A DNA stretch of 64,000 bases from VXPQ01 sp965223485 (GTDB lineage: Bacteria; Bacteroidota; Rhodothermia; Rhodothermales; VXPQ01): contig OZ244993.1 of assembly GCA_965223485.1 (NCBI GenBank), forward strand, positions 3,100,001-3,164,000. The letters are read 5' to 3'. Made by a program: the position numbers and the translations under genes. The notes under the pieces are model-generated. The model worked only from the letters and a program-made list of their open reading frames with translations, was not told the origin of the DNA and did not search any database. The stretch's first letter is position 1. Each line of letters begins with the position of its first letter. Positions 25,141 to 33,412 of this stretch are shown in pieces.

Positions 25141-27825
25141 TTACCGGTACGCCGGGTTCAGTGCGCGCTTGAGCGACGAAGCATCGTCGAGGCGCATGAT
25201 GCGCACATGGCGGTACCAGACCGGGCGACCGTGATCCTGCAAACCGATGCGGCCTTCCTTCGCAAAATCCCGGATGGCGCGTCCGAACTTGTTCCTCGCG
25301 CCGTTCGGATTCATATGCGCCGTGGTCCACTGGTCCAGATCCGCCTCGGCGACACGCACCCCGTTCACTTCGGTGATAATCTGGTTATCAAAGGCGAAAA
25401 CGCGCAGCCAGTTCCATGCGCCCGGCGGGCGGACAGGATTGTTATGCGGCTTTACGAGATCGTAGAGCGTGCCGGTGGTCCCCCCCTGACTCGTCGGTCT
25501 GCCGTAGGAGTTGTTCACCTGCACCTCGAACCCTGTGTATACCGGGTCGGCGATGTCTTCCGTACGGATGAAAATGCCGCTGTTCGAATTCTCGACCGTC
25601 TTGAACTCGACCTCCAGCACGAAATCCCCGTACGTATCCTTCGCCCACAGGTAATGTTCGTTCGGCATGGAGCTGTCGAACTCGCGGTCGAGCAGGATCA
25701 TGCCGTCCCGGACCACCCAGGAATGGCCCTCGCCGGCGACCCAGTTCTCCATGTCCTCCTCGCGGCCATCGAACAGGATCTCCCAGCCTTCCGGGTAATC
25801 CATACGGGCAATGTCTTCCCGCTGCTCGTCGTCGATCGGGTCGATCCAGATGTTGCGGAACTCGATCATGCTGGACGTCGGATCCATGGCGCCCGTCTCC
25901 TCGATCATGCCCCCGTGGTGCTGGAGTCCGATGGGACCGCATTCGGCAACCCCCGGAATGAGCGCATGGTGGATGATCTCCTTCCCGTTCAGCCGTACCG
26001 TAATCCGGTCGCCGATCATCCGGATGTCGAATTCGTTCCACTCCCCGATCGGGTGATCCATCCGCTTGGACGGGACCGCAGCCGCACGCAATTCCGGCGC
26101 ATTGTCTTCGTTCGTGCGCACCGACCAGAGCTCCCCGGAGCCCACGCCCCAGTTCCATATATTCGCCTGGTGATCCGGTCCGCGCAGGAGAATGCCCGAA
26201 TCCGAGTTCGGCGTGGGCGTCGTGACAGTGTTCCCGTCGGCATCCGTTTCGTACGTCCCGTCCGGCAGAATATTCGGCATGTCGAACATACCCGAAGCCT
26301 CGGGGAAGCGCCATTCCGCATGCAGGTTGTAGTCGCAGTACTCCTCCTCCGTGAAGAGATGCTTCATCTCCGCTTCCGAGAGGGCGTCGTACTTGATCAT
26401 GAAGTCCTCGACCTTCCAGTGCCCGCCGTCGCCTTCCGGAACGACCCAACCGCTGAAGTCCCTGCCATTGAACAACGTGCCGTACGCGCCCCAGGAACGC
26501 CAGGAGTCGTACTCGTCGTACGTGGGCAGGCGGTACGCATCGCCCGGCGTAGGCGGAGCGCCTTCGTTGTAAAAGATGTACAGGCCCGCCTTGCTCGGAT
26601 TGACGACATCGTTGCGCCCGTCGCCGTTCATGTCCGCCACATGCACATTCATGCCCATGCCGAACACATAGTTCGGCGGCGGATTCAGGCTCGCCTCGTA
26701 TCCGTACCGGGGCAGGTGATTGTAGAACAGGATGTGCCGTTTCGGATCGCCGCCGTTGAAATCGTACCAGAAACCGAAAAGCGGCTCGAAAGCGCCGATG
26801 TCCCTACCGTAGTGCGCCATCAGCCGCCGTCCCGCCACCAGGTCGTCCTTGCCGTCGCCGTTCAGATCGCCCAGCGCCAGCGTGTGGAACTGGCTGAATT
26901 CGCTTTCGAGCCAGTGTTCTTCGAACGACCGCTCGCCGCTCTCCATCTTCTGCGCATACCAAGCCAGCCCGTACGCATGGGCAGATCCGATAATGACGTC
27001 GTTCAAGCCGTCCCCGTTCACGTCATGCACCAGAATCGGGTGGGAGGCCGAACTGGCGATCCGCTCCTTGAGGGATTCGAACTTCCAGTCGTCGTGGTAG
27101 GCCCACATACCTCTTGCCGCTCCGCCGCCCGGGTTTTCATACCACCCCAGCGACGTCACAATGTCCGGATCGCCGTCCATGTCGATATCGCCCAGGCCGT
27201 TGCCGTGCATATCCACATCGAACCCCACCACGTGCTCGATGAAATACGGGTGCTCGTCGATGTGCTCCAGCCAGGTCATGCCCTGATCCTCGTAGAGCGA
27301 CCAGTGGTTCACCAGAATGTCGTCGTCGCCGTCGCCGTCGATGTCATGGCGCCCCTCGACGCCTTCCATATTGAAGGCCTGATGCACCTTGTGCGAGACC
27401 CATGTGTCGATCTTGTTGCAGGGGTTCTTGTACCAGTAGGCGCCCTTCATGAACATCCAGCCCGAGCTTACGATGTCCGTGCAGCCATCGCCGTCCACAT
27501 CCATGGCGAACTCGGCGTTGTTCTCCGTTTCCGGGCCGTTCACGTCCCCGCCGCTGCGGAAATTCTCGTGCTTGATCCAGAGAGGCGCTTCGTACCAGTT
27601 GCGACCGGCCACGAGGTCCAGATCGCCATCGTTGTCGATGTCCACGATGCTCGCGGTCTCCGAGAACGGGCCGAACCAGTACGAGCCGTTTGCCGGGTCG
27701 TGCGGCGGCGCGTCCACCTTTACGGGCTGGAACAGAATAGTGGGTTCGGGAGCCTGCGCCTGGAGCGTAACGGGCATAAGAAGGCACCCCGCCGCGAAAA
27801 GCGGCAGCAAGGTTGTGATTCGCAT
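25141..27825 (-). CDS. FG-GAP/VCBS repeat protein with two DUF1080 domains
   Basis: Exported protein of 894 residues. After a signal peptide (MRITTLLPLFAAGCLL, cleavage near LQAQ), a calcium-binding FG-GAP/VCBS propeller covers about 30-430 (DIDNDGDLDLVAG, DIDGDGDDDILVNH, DMNGDGRNDVV). Two DUF1080 domains follow, about 455-650 (LFNGRDFSGWVVPEGDGGHW) and 660-880 (ILFDGREEDMENWVAGEG, SGIFIRTEDI). DUF1080 is the 3-keto-disaccharide hydrolase family, so cleavage of oxidised glycosides is likely. The ATG at 27825 starts the signal peptide; 27837 is an alternative. It leads the ThuA genes, all leftward. Confidence 0.87.
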   Translation of the reverse strand: MRITTLLPLFAAGCLLMPVTLQAQAPEPTILFQPVKVDAPPHDPANGSYWFGPFSETASIVDIDNDGDLDLVAGRNWYEAPLWIKHENFRSGGDVNGPETENNAEFAMDVDGDGCTDIVSSGWMFMKGAYWYKNPCNKIDTWVSHKVHQAFNMEGVEGRHDIDGDGDDDILVNHWSLYEDQGMTWLEHIDEHPYFIEHVVGFDVDMHGNGLGDIDMDGDPDIVTSLGWYENPGGGAARGMWAYHDDWKFESLKERIASSASHPILVHDVNGDGLNDVIIGSAHAYGLAWYAQKMESGERSFEEHWLESEFSQFHTLALGDLNGDGKDDLVAGRRLMAHYGRDIGAFEPLFGFWYDFNGGDPKRHILFYNHLPRYGYEASLNPPPNYVFGMGMNVHVADMNGDGRNDVVNPSKAGLYIFYNEGAPPTPGDAYRLPTYDEYDSWRSWGAYGTLFNGRDFSGWVVPEGDGGHWKVEDFMIKYDALSEAEMKHLFTEEEYCDYNLHAEWRFPEASGMFDMPNILPDGTYETDADGNTVTTPTPNSDSGILLRGPDHQANIWNWGVGSGELWSVRTNEDNAPELRAAAVPSKRMDHPIGEWNEFDIRMIGDRITVRLNGKEIIHHALIPGVAECGPIGLQHHGGMIEETGAMDPTSSMIEFRNIWIDPIDDEQREDIARMDYPEGWEILFDGREEDMENWVAGEGHSWVVRDGMILLDREFDSSMPNEHYLWAKDTYGDFVLEVEFKTVENSNSGIFIRTEDIADPVYTGFEVQVNNSYGRPTSQGGTTGTLYDLVKPHNNPVRPPGAWNWLRVFAFDNQIITEVNGVRVAEADLDQWTTAHMNPNGARNKFGRAIRDFAKEGRIGLQDHGRPVWYRHVRIMRLDDASSLKRALNPAYR

Positions 27826-27886
27826 GTCGGAGATCATAGCAGGGAAGTGAGGCAGTGTGGAAAACAGGTTACAGGCAGGGGCGCAG

Positions 27887-28327
27887 CTATCCGGCCATCG
27901 TGGCGATAGCCGCCCCGGCGACCATGAGCACGGCGCCGCCCATTTGCACAAGAGAAATCGGTTCATGAGCCGACAACCACCCGAAATGGGACATGATCAG
28001 TCCTCCGATCACCTGGCCGGCAAGCAGAATGATGAAGAAGTTGCCGGCGCCCACTTGCGGAATGGACCATGCGATGGCGAACACAAGGCAAGCACCCAGC
28101 GCGCCCGCCGTCAGAAGCAGGGGGTGTACATTCTTCAGGCCTCCCAGGACGCCTGCCTCCCAGCCGGTCAGGCCGACAATGATAGCCATGACCGCGCCGA
28201 TGGTCCAGAAGACCGCGTTCGCCACGCGGGGGTTGGTCATGATTTCACCTACCCTTGCATTCATCGCAAGGTGGATCGCAACGATGATGCCGAGCACCAC
28301 CACGAAAATAAAAAACGGGAGTTTCAT
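27887..28327 (-). CDS. DMT-type small membrane transporter, YdcZ/DUF606 family
   Basis: Inner-membrane protein of 146 residues with about five hydrophobic helices (FFIFVVVLGIIVAIHLAM, FWTIGAVMAIIVGLTG, LLLTAGALGACLVFAIAW, NFFIILLAGQVIGGLIM, MGGAVLMVAGAAIATM). The length and the repeated glycine-rich helices match the YdcZ/DUF606 family within the drug/metabolite transporter superfamily. Members are often fused or paired, but only one copy is here. The substrate is unknown. AAGG lies a few bases before the ATG. Probably the first gene of the leftward run leading into the VCBS-DUF1080 gene. Confidence 0.85.
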   Translation of the reverse strand: MKLPFFIFVVVLGIIVAIHLAMNARVGEIMTNPRVANAVFWTIGAVMAIIVGLTGWEAGVLGGLKNVHPLLLTAGALGACLVFAIAWSIPQVGAGNFFIILLAGQVIGGLIMSHFGWLSAHEPISLVQMGGAVLMVAGAAIATMAG

Positions 28328-28731
28328 GACGTCAGATACCTTTTGGTGGGTGGAGGCAGGTATGCGGAAAAGCGCTTCGAGGAAATAACCGCCCTTGGGA
28401 GAAGCAGCCGCTGCCGCAGTAAAAGTACGCCTATGAGGGTACTACGCAGAATCGTCTTAATCAAGTCTTTACATTAAGACGATTACCTCATGTACAGTGT
28501 CCCGCAACGGGTGGCGAGCATCGCAGCGGGTTGCGTGAACAATGGGTGAACACGCAGAAAATGGGCTCATAATTTTATGAACAATTCGTCAAATTGTGCG
28601 AAATTGTAAGGATATTTGCTCGTTGTGCCGGTCTGCATCGCCGGATTACCCCGCCCGGGACCCCACGCCATGCCTGACAGGGGTCTTCGTTGCAACCCCG
28701 CATGCGTCATGTTATTGACCAAGGACTCCAC
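28328..28731. other. 404-bp divergent intergenic region with inverted repeats
   Basis: Largest gene-free stretch in the window, between the DMT transporter and a rightward Gfo/Idh/MocA gene. It holds a perfect 12-bp inverted repeat (28450-28484) and a smaller one (ACAATT-5-AATTGT at 28581-28597). No tRNA or convincing small reading frame is seen. It must carry the promoters of both flanking genes. Confidence 0.6.
28450..28484. promoter_or_regulatory. Perfect 12-bp inverted repeat, probable operator
   Basis: AATCGTCTTAAT at 28450-28461 and ATTAAGACGATT at 28473-28484 are exact reverse complements separated by 11 bp, giving a 35-bp dyad. It lies between divergent genes about 250 bp from the Gfo/Idh/MocA start and 120 bp from the transporter start. 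The low GC and the lack of a T-run argue against a terminator. Confidence 0.5.
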
Positions 28732-30102
28732 ATGCCCGCTTCATTGAGGTCCGCCCGCCTGAAACCCGGCTTGTCCCGCCGCGCTTTTCTTGGCACGCTC
28801 GGTAAAACGAGCGCCGCGTTTGTGGCTGCCCCGCTCATCGTGCCGAGAAACGTCCTCGGCGGCCCGTATTTCCGGGCGCCCAGCGACACGGTAAACGTGG
28901 CCTGTGTCGGCGTCGGAGGCATGGGCAAGGTCAATCTGGCGAACATGAACGACATCGCCGTCACGGGCCTGTGCGACGTCGATCTGGATTTTGCCGCTCC
29001 TGTCTTCAATACCTGGCCCAAAGCGGCGCGGTACCAGGATTACCGTCGCATGTTCGACGAAACGAGCGACGACATCGACGGGGTCGTGATCGCCACGCCG
29101 GACCATACGCATGCCCTTATTACACTGGCGGCGATGGAACGCGGCATCCATGTCTACACCCAGAAACCGCTTACGTGGTCGGTATGGGAAGCCCGGCAAC
29201 TGGGCCTTGCCGCCAAACGGTACGACGTAATCACGCAGATGGGGAACCAGGGGCGCTCCTCCAACGAACTCTACGACATAGCCGAGCACATCAAGGGTGG
29301 CACGATCGGGGAAGTCGACGAGGTGCATGTGTGGACGAACCGCCCCATCTGGCCGCAGGGCATAGACCTGCCCTCCGTACTGAAGCGGAAGCCGGACGGC
29401 ATCGACTGGGACCTGTACCTCGGCCCCGCGGCAGATATGGCCTATGACCCGGCGTTCCACCCATTCGTCTGGCGCGGGTGGGCGCCCTTCGGCACGGGCG
29501 CGCTGGGCGACATCGCTGCACATTCATTCGCCTTCGTGGCTACGGCGCTGGATCTCGGCGCGCCAACCACGGTAGAGACACGTTCCTCCGCCTTCAACGG
29601 CCACTCCTACCCGGTCGCCTCGACCACCTTCTTCGAATTCCCGGCGCACGGGGAACGCGGCCCGGTGCGGCTTACCTGGTATGACGGCGGGCTCAAACCC
29701 CCGCGCCCCGAAGGCCTCTCCGACGACGAATGGCTGCATTCGAACGGTACCATGTATGTCGGTTCGAAGGGCGCCTTGCTGAGTATGGGCGGCGTGCGTT
29801 TTATGCCCGGCGACCTCGCGGAAAACGAGGTCCCCCGGCTGTACGACCGCATTGCGGACGAAAGCCACGAAAACAACTGGATACGTGCGATCCGGGGCGA
29901 AGAGAACGCCTCGTCGCCCTTCGCCTTCGCCGCCCCCCTCACAGAGACGGTGCTGCTCGGTGTTGTCTCGCTCCTTGCGGGCAATAGAAAGATTCACTGG
30001 GATGCGGAGAACCTTCGCATCACAAACCTGCCGGAAGCCAACCGGCGCCTGCGCCGCACGCCGCGCGAGGGCTGGGAGCTCCCCGCCGTCGACGCGGGGT
30101 GA
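28732..30102 (+). CDS. Tat-exported Gfo/Idh/MocA family oxidoreductase
   Basis: Protein of 456 residues with a twin-arginine signal (LSRRAFLGTLGKTSAAFVAA), so it folds with cofactor in the cytoplasm before export. The Rossmann motif is VACVGVGGMGKVN, and the TQKPLTWSVWEARQLG and MGNQGRSSNELYDIAEHIK segments are typical of this exported group. These enzymes are sugar dehydrogenases, and some oxidise glycosides at C3. The ATG at 28732 has AAGGA upstream; an in-frame ATG at 28690 is less likely. The next gene on the same strand is a DUF1080 lipoprotein, which fits oxidation followed by cleavage of the glycoside. Confidence 0.9.
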   Translation: MPASLRSARLKPGLSRRAFLGTLGKTSAAFVAAPLIVPRNVLGGPYFRAPSDTVNVACVGVGGMGKVNLANMNDIAVTGLCDVDLDFAAPVFNTWPKAARYQDYRRMFDETSDDIDGVVIATPDHTHALITLAAMERGIHVYTQKPLTWSVWEARQLGLAAKRYDVITQMGNQGRSSNELYDIAEHIKGGTIGEVDEVHVWTNRPIWPQGIDLPSVLKRKPDGIDWDLYLGPAADMAYDPAFHPFVWRGWAPFGTGALGDIAAHSFAFVATALDLGAPTTVETRSSAFNGHSYPVASTTFFEFPAHGERGPVRLTWYDGGLKPPRPEGLSDDEWLHSNGTMYVGSKGALLSMGGVRFMPGDLAENEVPRLYDRIADESHENNWIRAIRGEENASSPFAFAAPLTETVLLGVVSLLAGNRKIHWDAENLRITNLPEANRRLRRTPREGWELPAVDAG

Positions 30103-30160
30103 TTCCGGGCAAACCGGACGCGCAGTATTCATCCCTACCACTACACGATACCACATTATC

Positions 30161-30901
30161 ATGCCCACACGTACTCTTTCCTTCCTCGCTGCTCTCGCTT
30201 TCTTCGCAGCGGGGTGCGCCTCCGATACGGGGGATACGGATCACGACGCTATGGCCGAATCCGAAATGATAGACATGGCCGATCCGCACCCGGACACCTC
30301 CGAACCCGGATGGATGCCACTCTTCAACGAAGACCTCTCCAATGCAATAGACGCCGGGGGCGTTTGGGCATGGGAAGAAGATGTCCTCACGAGCGGTGTA
30401 GATCAGGGCCTCTTTACGCAAGCCACCTACAACGACTTCGTCCTCGACCTCGAAGTCATGTTCGATCCGGACGCGAACAGCGGCATCATCCTGCACGCTA
30501 CCGAAACGGATACCAGTGCCTGGATCCCCTATTCCATTGAGGTACAGATCGCCGACGATTACCCCATGGCGGATTCGGCCCGGCACCACCAGGAATCCGG
30601 CGCCTTCTACGGGCATGTGCCCCCGTCGGAGCAGCGGATCAAACCCGCCGGGGAATGGAACCGCTACACCGTGACCGCAAAGGGCGACTCCCTGTGGGTG
30701 ACGCTCAACGGCATGGCAGTGAGCGAAATCGATATGAGTGAATATCACTCTGCGGAAACCAATCCGGACGGCACCTCCATTCCGCCCTGGCTGAGCAACC
30801 CGCTGGCCGAACTGGACACCGAAGGCCACATCGGCGTCCAGGGTAAGCATGGGGAATCCGGGGTCTGGTTCCGGAACCTCATGATCATGCCGATCGAGTA
30901 G
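30161..30901 (+). CDS. DUF1080 lipoprotein (3-keto-glycoside hydrolase family)
   Basis: Protein of 246 residues with a lipoprotein signal (MPTRTLSFLAALAFFAAGC, lipobox AAGC, Cys19), so it is membrane-anchored outside the cytoplasm. After an Asp-rich linker comes one DUF1080 domain: GWMPLFNEDLSNAIDAGGVW, DFVLDLEVMFDPDANSGIIL, IKPAGEWNRYTVTAKGDSLW, GHIGVQGKHGESGVWFRNL. This family cleaves glycosides carrying a 3-keto group. It starts 58 bp after the Tat-exported dehydrogenase on the same strand. It has a smaller domain set than the VCBS-DUF1080 protein. Confidence 0.88.
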   Translation: MPTRTLSFLAALAFFAAGCASDTGDTDHDAMAESEMIDMADPHPDTSEPGWMPLFNEDLSNAIDAGGVWAWEEDVLTSGVDQGLFTQATYNDFVLDLEVMFDPDANSGIILHATETDTSAWIPYSIEVQIADDYPMADSARHHQESGAFYGHVPPSEQRIKPAGEWNRYTVTAKGDSLWVTLNGMAVSEIDMSEYHSAETNPDGTSIPPWLSNPLAELDTEGHIGVQGKHGESGVWFRNLMIMPIE

Positions 30902-30943
30902 CCTCGCGCTCCAGTGGCGCCGGCTTCTCGCCGGATGTGCATA

Positions 30944-30992
30944 CAGGCGGTTTGCAAAACAGGCGCTCCATGCCAACGTTGCAAACCGCCTG
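30944..30992. terminator. Long inverted repeat between convergent genes
   Basis: CAGGCGGTTTGCAA (30944-30957) and TTGCAAACCGCCTG (30979-30992) are exact reverse complements around a 21-bp loop. The site lies between the stops of the convergent DUF1080 and DUF5916 genes. It could form a bidirectional terminator, although no strong T-run follows. Confidence 0.5.
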
Positions 30993-31018
30993 CTTCGCTT
31001 TCTCCCGGCAAACGGCGC

Positions 31019-33337
31019 CTATAGCTGGAACGTATAGGTGTACTTGACGAGCAGCGTCCGGTTGTCCGTGAACGGCGGCGCGGGGTCGAACCGGTGCCGC
31101 GCCGTATTCATTCCGTGGTTGTAGACCAGCCACAGGTCGTTCCCCTCGCGGAAGTTGTACCGGAGGCGGATATTGGACGAGAGCGCATCGCTTACGCTGT
31201 TGTACTGCAGGAAAATGTTGGCCGATGCCTGCGTGTTCAGGGCCATGCCGATCCTGAACCGCAGCAAGTGGGCGTGCAACCCGGCATCCCTGTCCGGGAA
31301 ACGAATCCGGCTGTACTCGTAGCGCCCCGTCATTTCAAGGTGCGGGGATACGTACCAGGTGGGGCGCATGGAGGCCGTGACCTTCCAGCCGTCGTAGAAC
31401 CGGCCTGCCTGCAACGCGGGCCCCAGCCGGTACCGGTTCGTGTTGGATTCTCCATACGACACCTCCGCTTCCCAGAAGGTATAGCTTCCGGCGGGTATCT
31501 CCACCTCCCCGATCTTAAAGGAATCCAATAGGTCTTCGTACAACAACATGACGCCAACCTGGCCCCGCGTTCCGTTCCGGGCTCCGTAACTCCACCGGGG
31601 GCCCAACTGCGCGGATTCGACCGAACGGTCCTTGTTGCGCAAATACGTCAACCCGGCCATCTCGAAGGTATGGAAGATCAGCCGGGTGACTTCCGGAGGC
31701 AGCCACGTGTAGGAAAGCGTGTTGTCTAAAAGCGTGAAGTCGTTGCGCTGCGAGAACCCGATGCCCGGATCGTAATCCGGACCCGCCCAGGCCAGAATGG
31801 AGCGGTATTCCCATTCTCTGCTCCGCCGCCGCTCCATCTGCATGGTCATGCGTCCGCCGTTCAGCGGACGGTGGTCCGGGCGCTCCACGAGCATGTCGTC
31901 GAACGAGTGCGCCCACTGAAGCGTCAGATAGTCGTCTCCGAAGAGCCGGAACACACCGTCCAGGCCGTAGGCGAAATTGTACGCTCCATCCGCACCGATG
32001 CGGCTTGTGCCCATCGCGCCCGCATACGACCAGGGATTGAACACCTTCCGCCGGAGACGCAGCACCCCGAAATTTTCCGACGATTGTTCGCCGGAGGACG
32101 CGGTTTGCATGGCCAGCGCCCCGACGTCCCACTGCCCGAAACGCCCGGCGCCGCGCGCGCCGCCCAGGATCGGTACCGGGGCGCCGTTTTCCGTCAGTCC
32201 GATGCGCCGGCTATGAAAAAGACGGCTTAATCCACCCGTGCGGAAATCGAAAATACCGGCCCGCTCCTGAAAGAACTGGCGCTTTTCCGGAAAGAAGAGC
32301 GAGAACCGCGTCAGGTTGATTTGCTGATCGTCGGCTTCGACCTGCGCAAAATCGGTGTTCAGCGTCAGATCGAGCGTGGCGTTGTTCGCAAACTGGTACT
32401 TGAGATCGGCGCCGATTTCCCGCGTCACATCGCGGTCGTATCCCCATACGGCTTCCTCCTGCCGGGCCGTCTCTCCCGCGCCGCCCAGCCCGTATCCGGT
32501 CACATATACGGGCAACTCCGATTCGATGCCCTCCAGCAGGAATTTCTGCGCGAGGGACGGTTTCAGGAACGCCCAGCTTGAAATGCGCTCGACCGGGGGA
32601 AACACCAGCCGCTCGTCCTTGCGCACGATCTTGCGTTGCAGGGTCAGCCCCATGATTACCGTGCCGTCTTCGCGCGGCTGGAAGCGCAGGCTGGAAAACG
32701 GGATGCGCATTTCCGAAAACCACCCGCTGTCGGCGATGACGGTCTCCACGTCCCAGTAGGTATTGAAATCCACATTGATCCAGCCGCCTGACGCAATGCC
32801 GCCGCCGCTGGCGTCGTTTGAGATAGCGGCTTCCCGCCGGTGCCCCCTCGGATTGCTGTTGAACAGCATGCCGGTCTCGTTGTCGTTGTACGAATCGATC
32901 AGTATCTCGAAATGATCGTCGCTGCTGAGCCGGTCCCGGTAAAGCGTGTTGGCGCGAATGCCCTCCGGCTCCCGGTCGTATGCGCGCAGGGAAAGAAAAA
33001 GGTGTTCCTCGTCGTAGGCGATGCGCATCTCCGTGCGCTCGGTCGGGGGCGTGCCGTTGTTCGGCTCGTACTGCGACGGGACGTACGGTTCGACCGATTG
33101 CCAGGCCGGCTCGAAACTGAGTCCATCCAGTTCGACCGGACCCCCGATGCGCTGCATGACGACGAGTTCCTGTTTCGGCGTCGTTTGCTGCGGCTCCTGT
33201 TGCCGTTGCTCCTGGGCACGGGCCGCCTCAGGTAACAACAATCCGGGCAATGCAGCGCAGTACAGAGCGATGGGCAAGGGGGAAACAAGGAAGGCGCTGC
33301 GCAGAATGCGCAGGAATGATCGCAAGACGAAAATCAT
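31019..33337 (-). CDS. DUF5916 outer-membrane protein with CBM9-like N-terminus
   Basis: Protein of 772 residues. A signal peptide (LPIALYCAALPGLLLPEAAR, then AQ) is followed by a Gln-rich linker, a CBM9-like domain (about 60-230: IGGPVELDGLSFEPAWQSVE, YDEEHLFLSLRAYDREPEG) and the DUF5916 region from about 250. The last 350 residues show the alternating pattern of an outer-membrane beta barrel and end in KYTYTFQL with an aromatic near the terminus. The family is common in Bacteroidota and its role is unknown, perhaps glycan binding or transport at the outer membrane. It is divergent from the gluconate permease gene, 75 bp apart. Confidence 0.87.
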   Translation of the reverse strand: MIFVLRSFLRILRSAFLVSPLPIALYCAALPGLLLPEAARAQEQRQQEPQQTTPKQELVVMQRIGGPVELDGLSFEPAWQSVEPYVPSQYEPNNGTPPTERTEMRIAYDEEHLFLSLRAYDREPEGIRANTLYRDRLSSDDHFEILIDSYNDNETGMLFNSNPRGHRREAAISNDASGGGIASGGWINVDFNTYWDVETVIADSGWFSEMRIPFSSLRFQPREDGTVIMGLTLQRKIVRKDERLVFPPVERISSWAFLKPSLAQKFLLEGIESELPVYVTGYGLGGAGETARQEEAVWGYDRDVTREIGADLKYQFANNATLDLTLNTDFAQVEADDQQINLTRFSLFFPEKRQFFQERAGIFDFRTGGLSRLFHSRRIGLTENGAPVPILGGARGAGRFGQWDVGALAMQTASSGEQSSENFGVLRLRRKVFNPWSYAGAMGTSRIGADGAYNFAYGLDGVFRLFGDDYLTLQWAHSFDDMLVERPDHRPLNGGRMTMQMERRRSREWEYRSILAWAGPDYDPGIGFSQRNDFTLLDNTLSYTWLPPEVTRLIFHTFEMAGLTYLRNKDRSVESAQLGPRWSYGARNGTRGQVGVMLLYEDLLDSFKIGEVEIPAGSYTFWEAEVSYGESNTNRYRLGPALQAGRFYDGWKVTASMRPTWYVSPHLEMTGRYEYSRIRFPDRDAGLHAHLLRFRIGMALNTQASANIFLQYNSVSDALSSNIRLRYNFREGNDLWLVYNHGMNTARHRFDPAPPFTDNRTLLVKYTYTFQL

Positions 33338-33412
33338 CTATGACAAACGTTCTGTATTTTCAGCGTCAAGGTACTGTAATTTTTACATCCCTGCCCCTTT
33401 ATCTCTATTCAC

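Noticed and set aside
25051..27909. Long plus-strand open frame (about 950 codons) opposite the VCBS-DUF1080 gene
   Set aside because: Shadow of the real gene; DGDGD-type repeats on the minus strand read as repeated HVHVDI-type strings on this strand.
28328..28731. Small RNA or riboswitch in the 404-bp gap
   Set aside because: I can see inverted repeats but no recognisable riboswitch core or terminator pair. A structure search would be needed to claim it.
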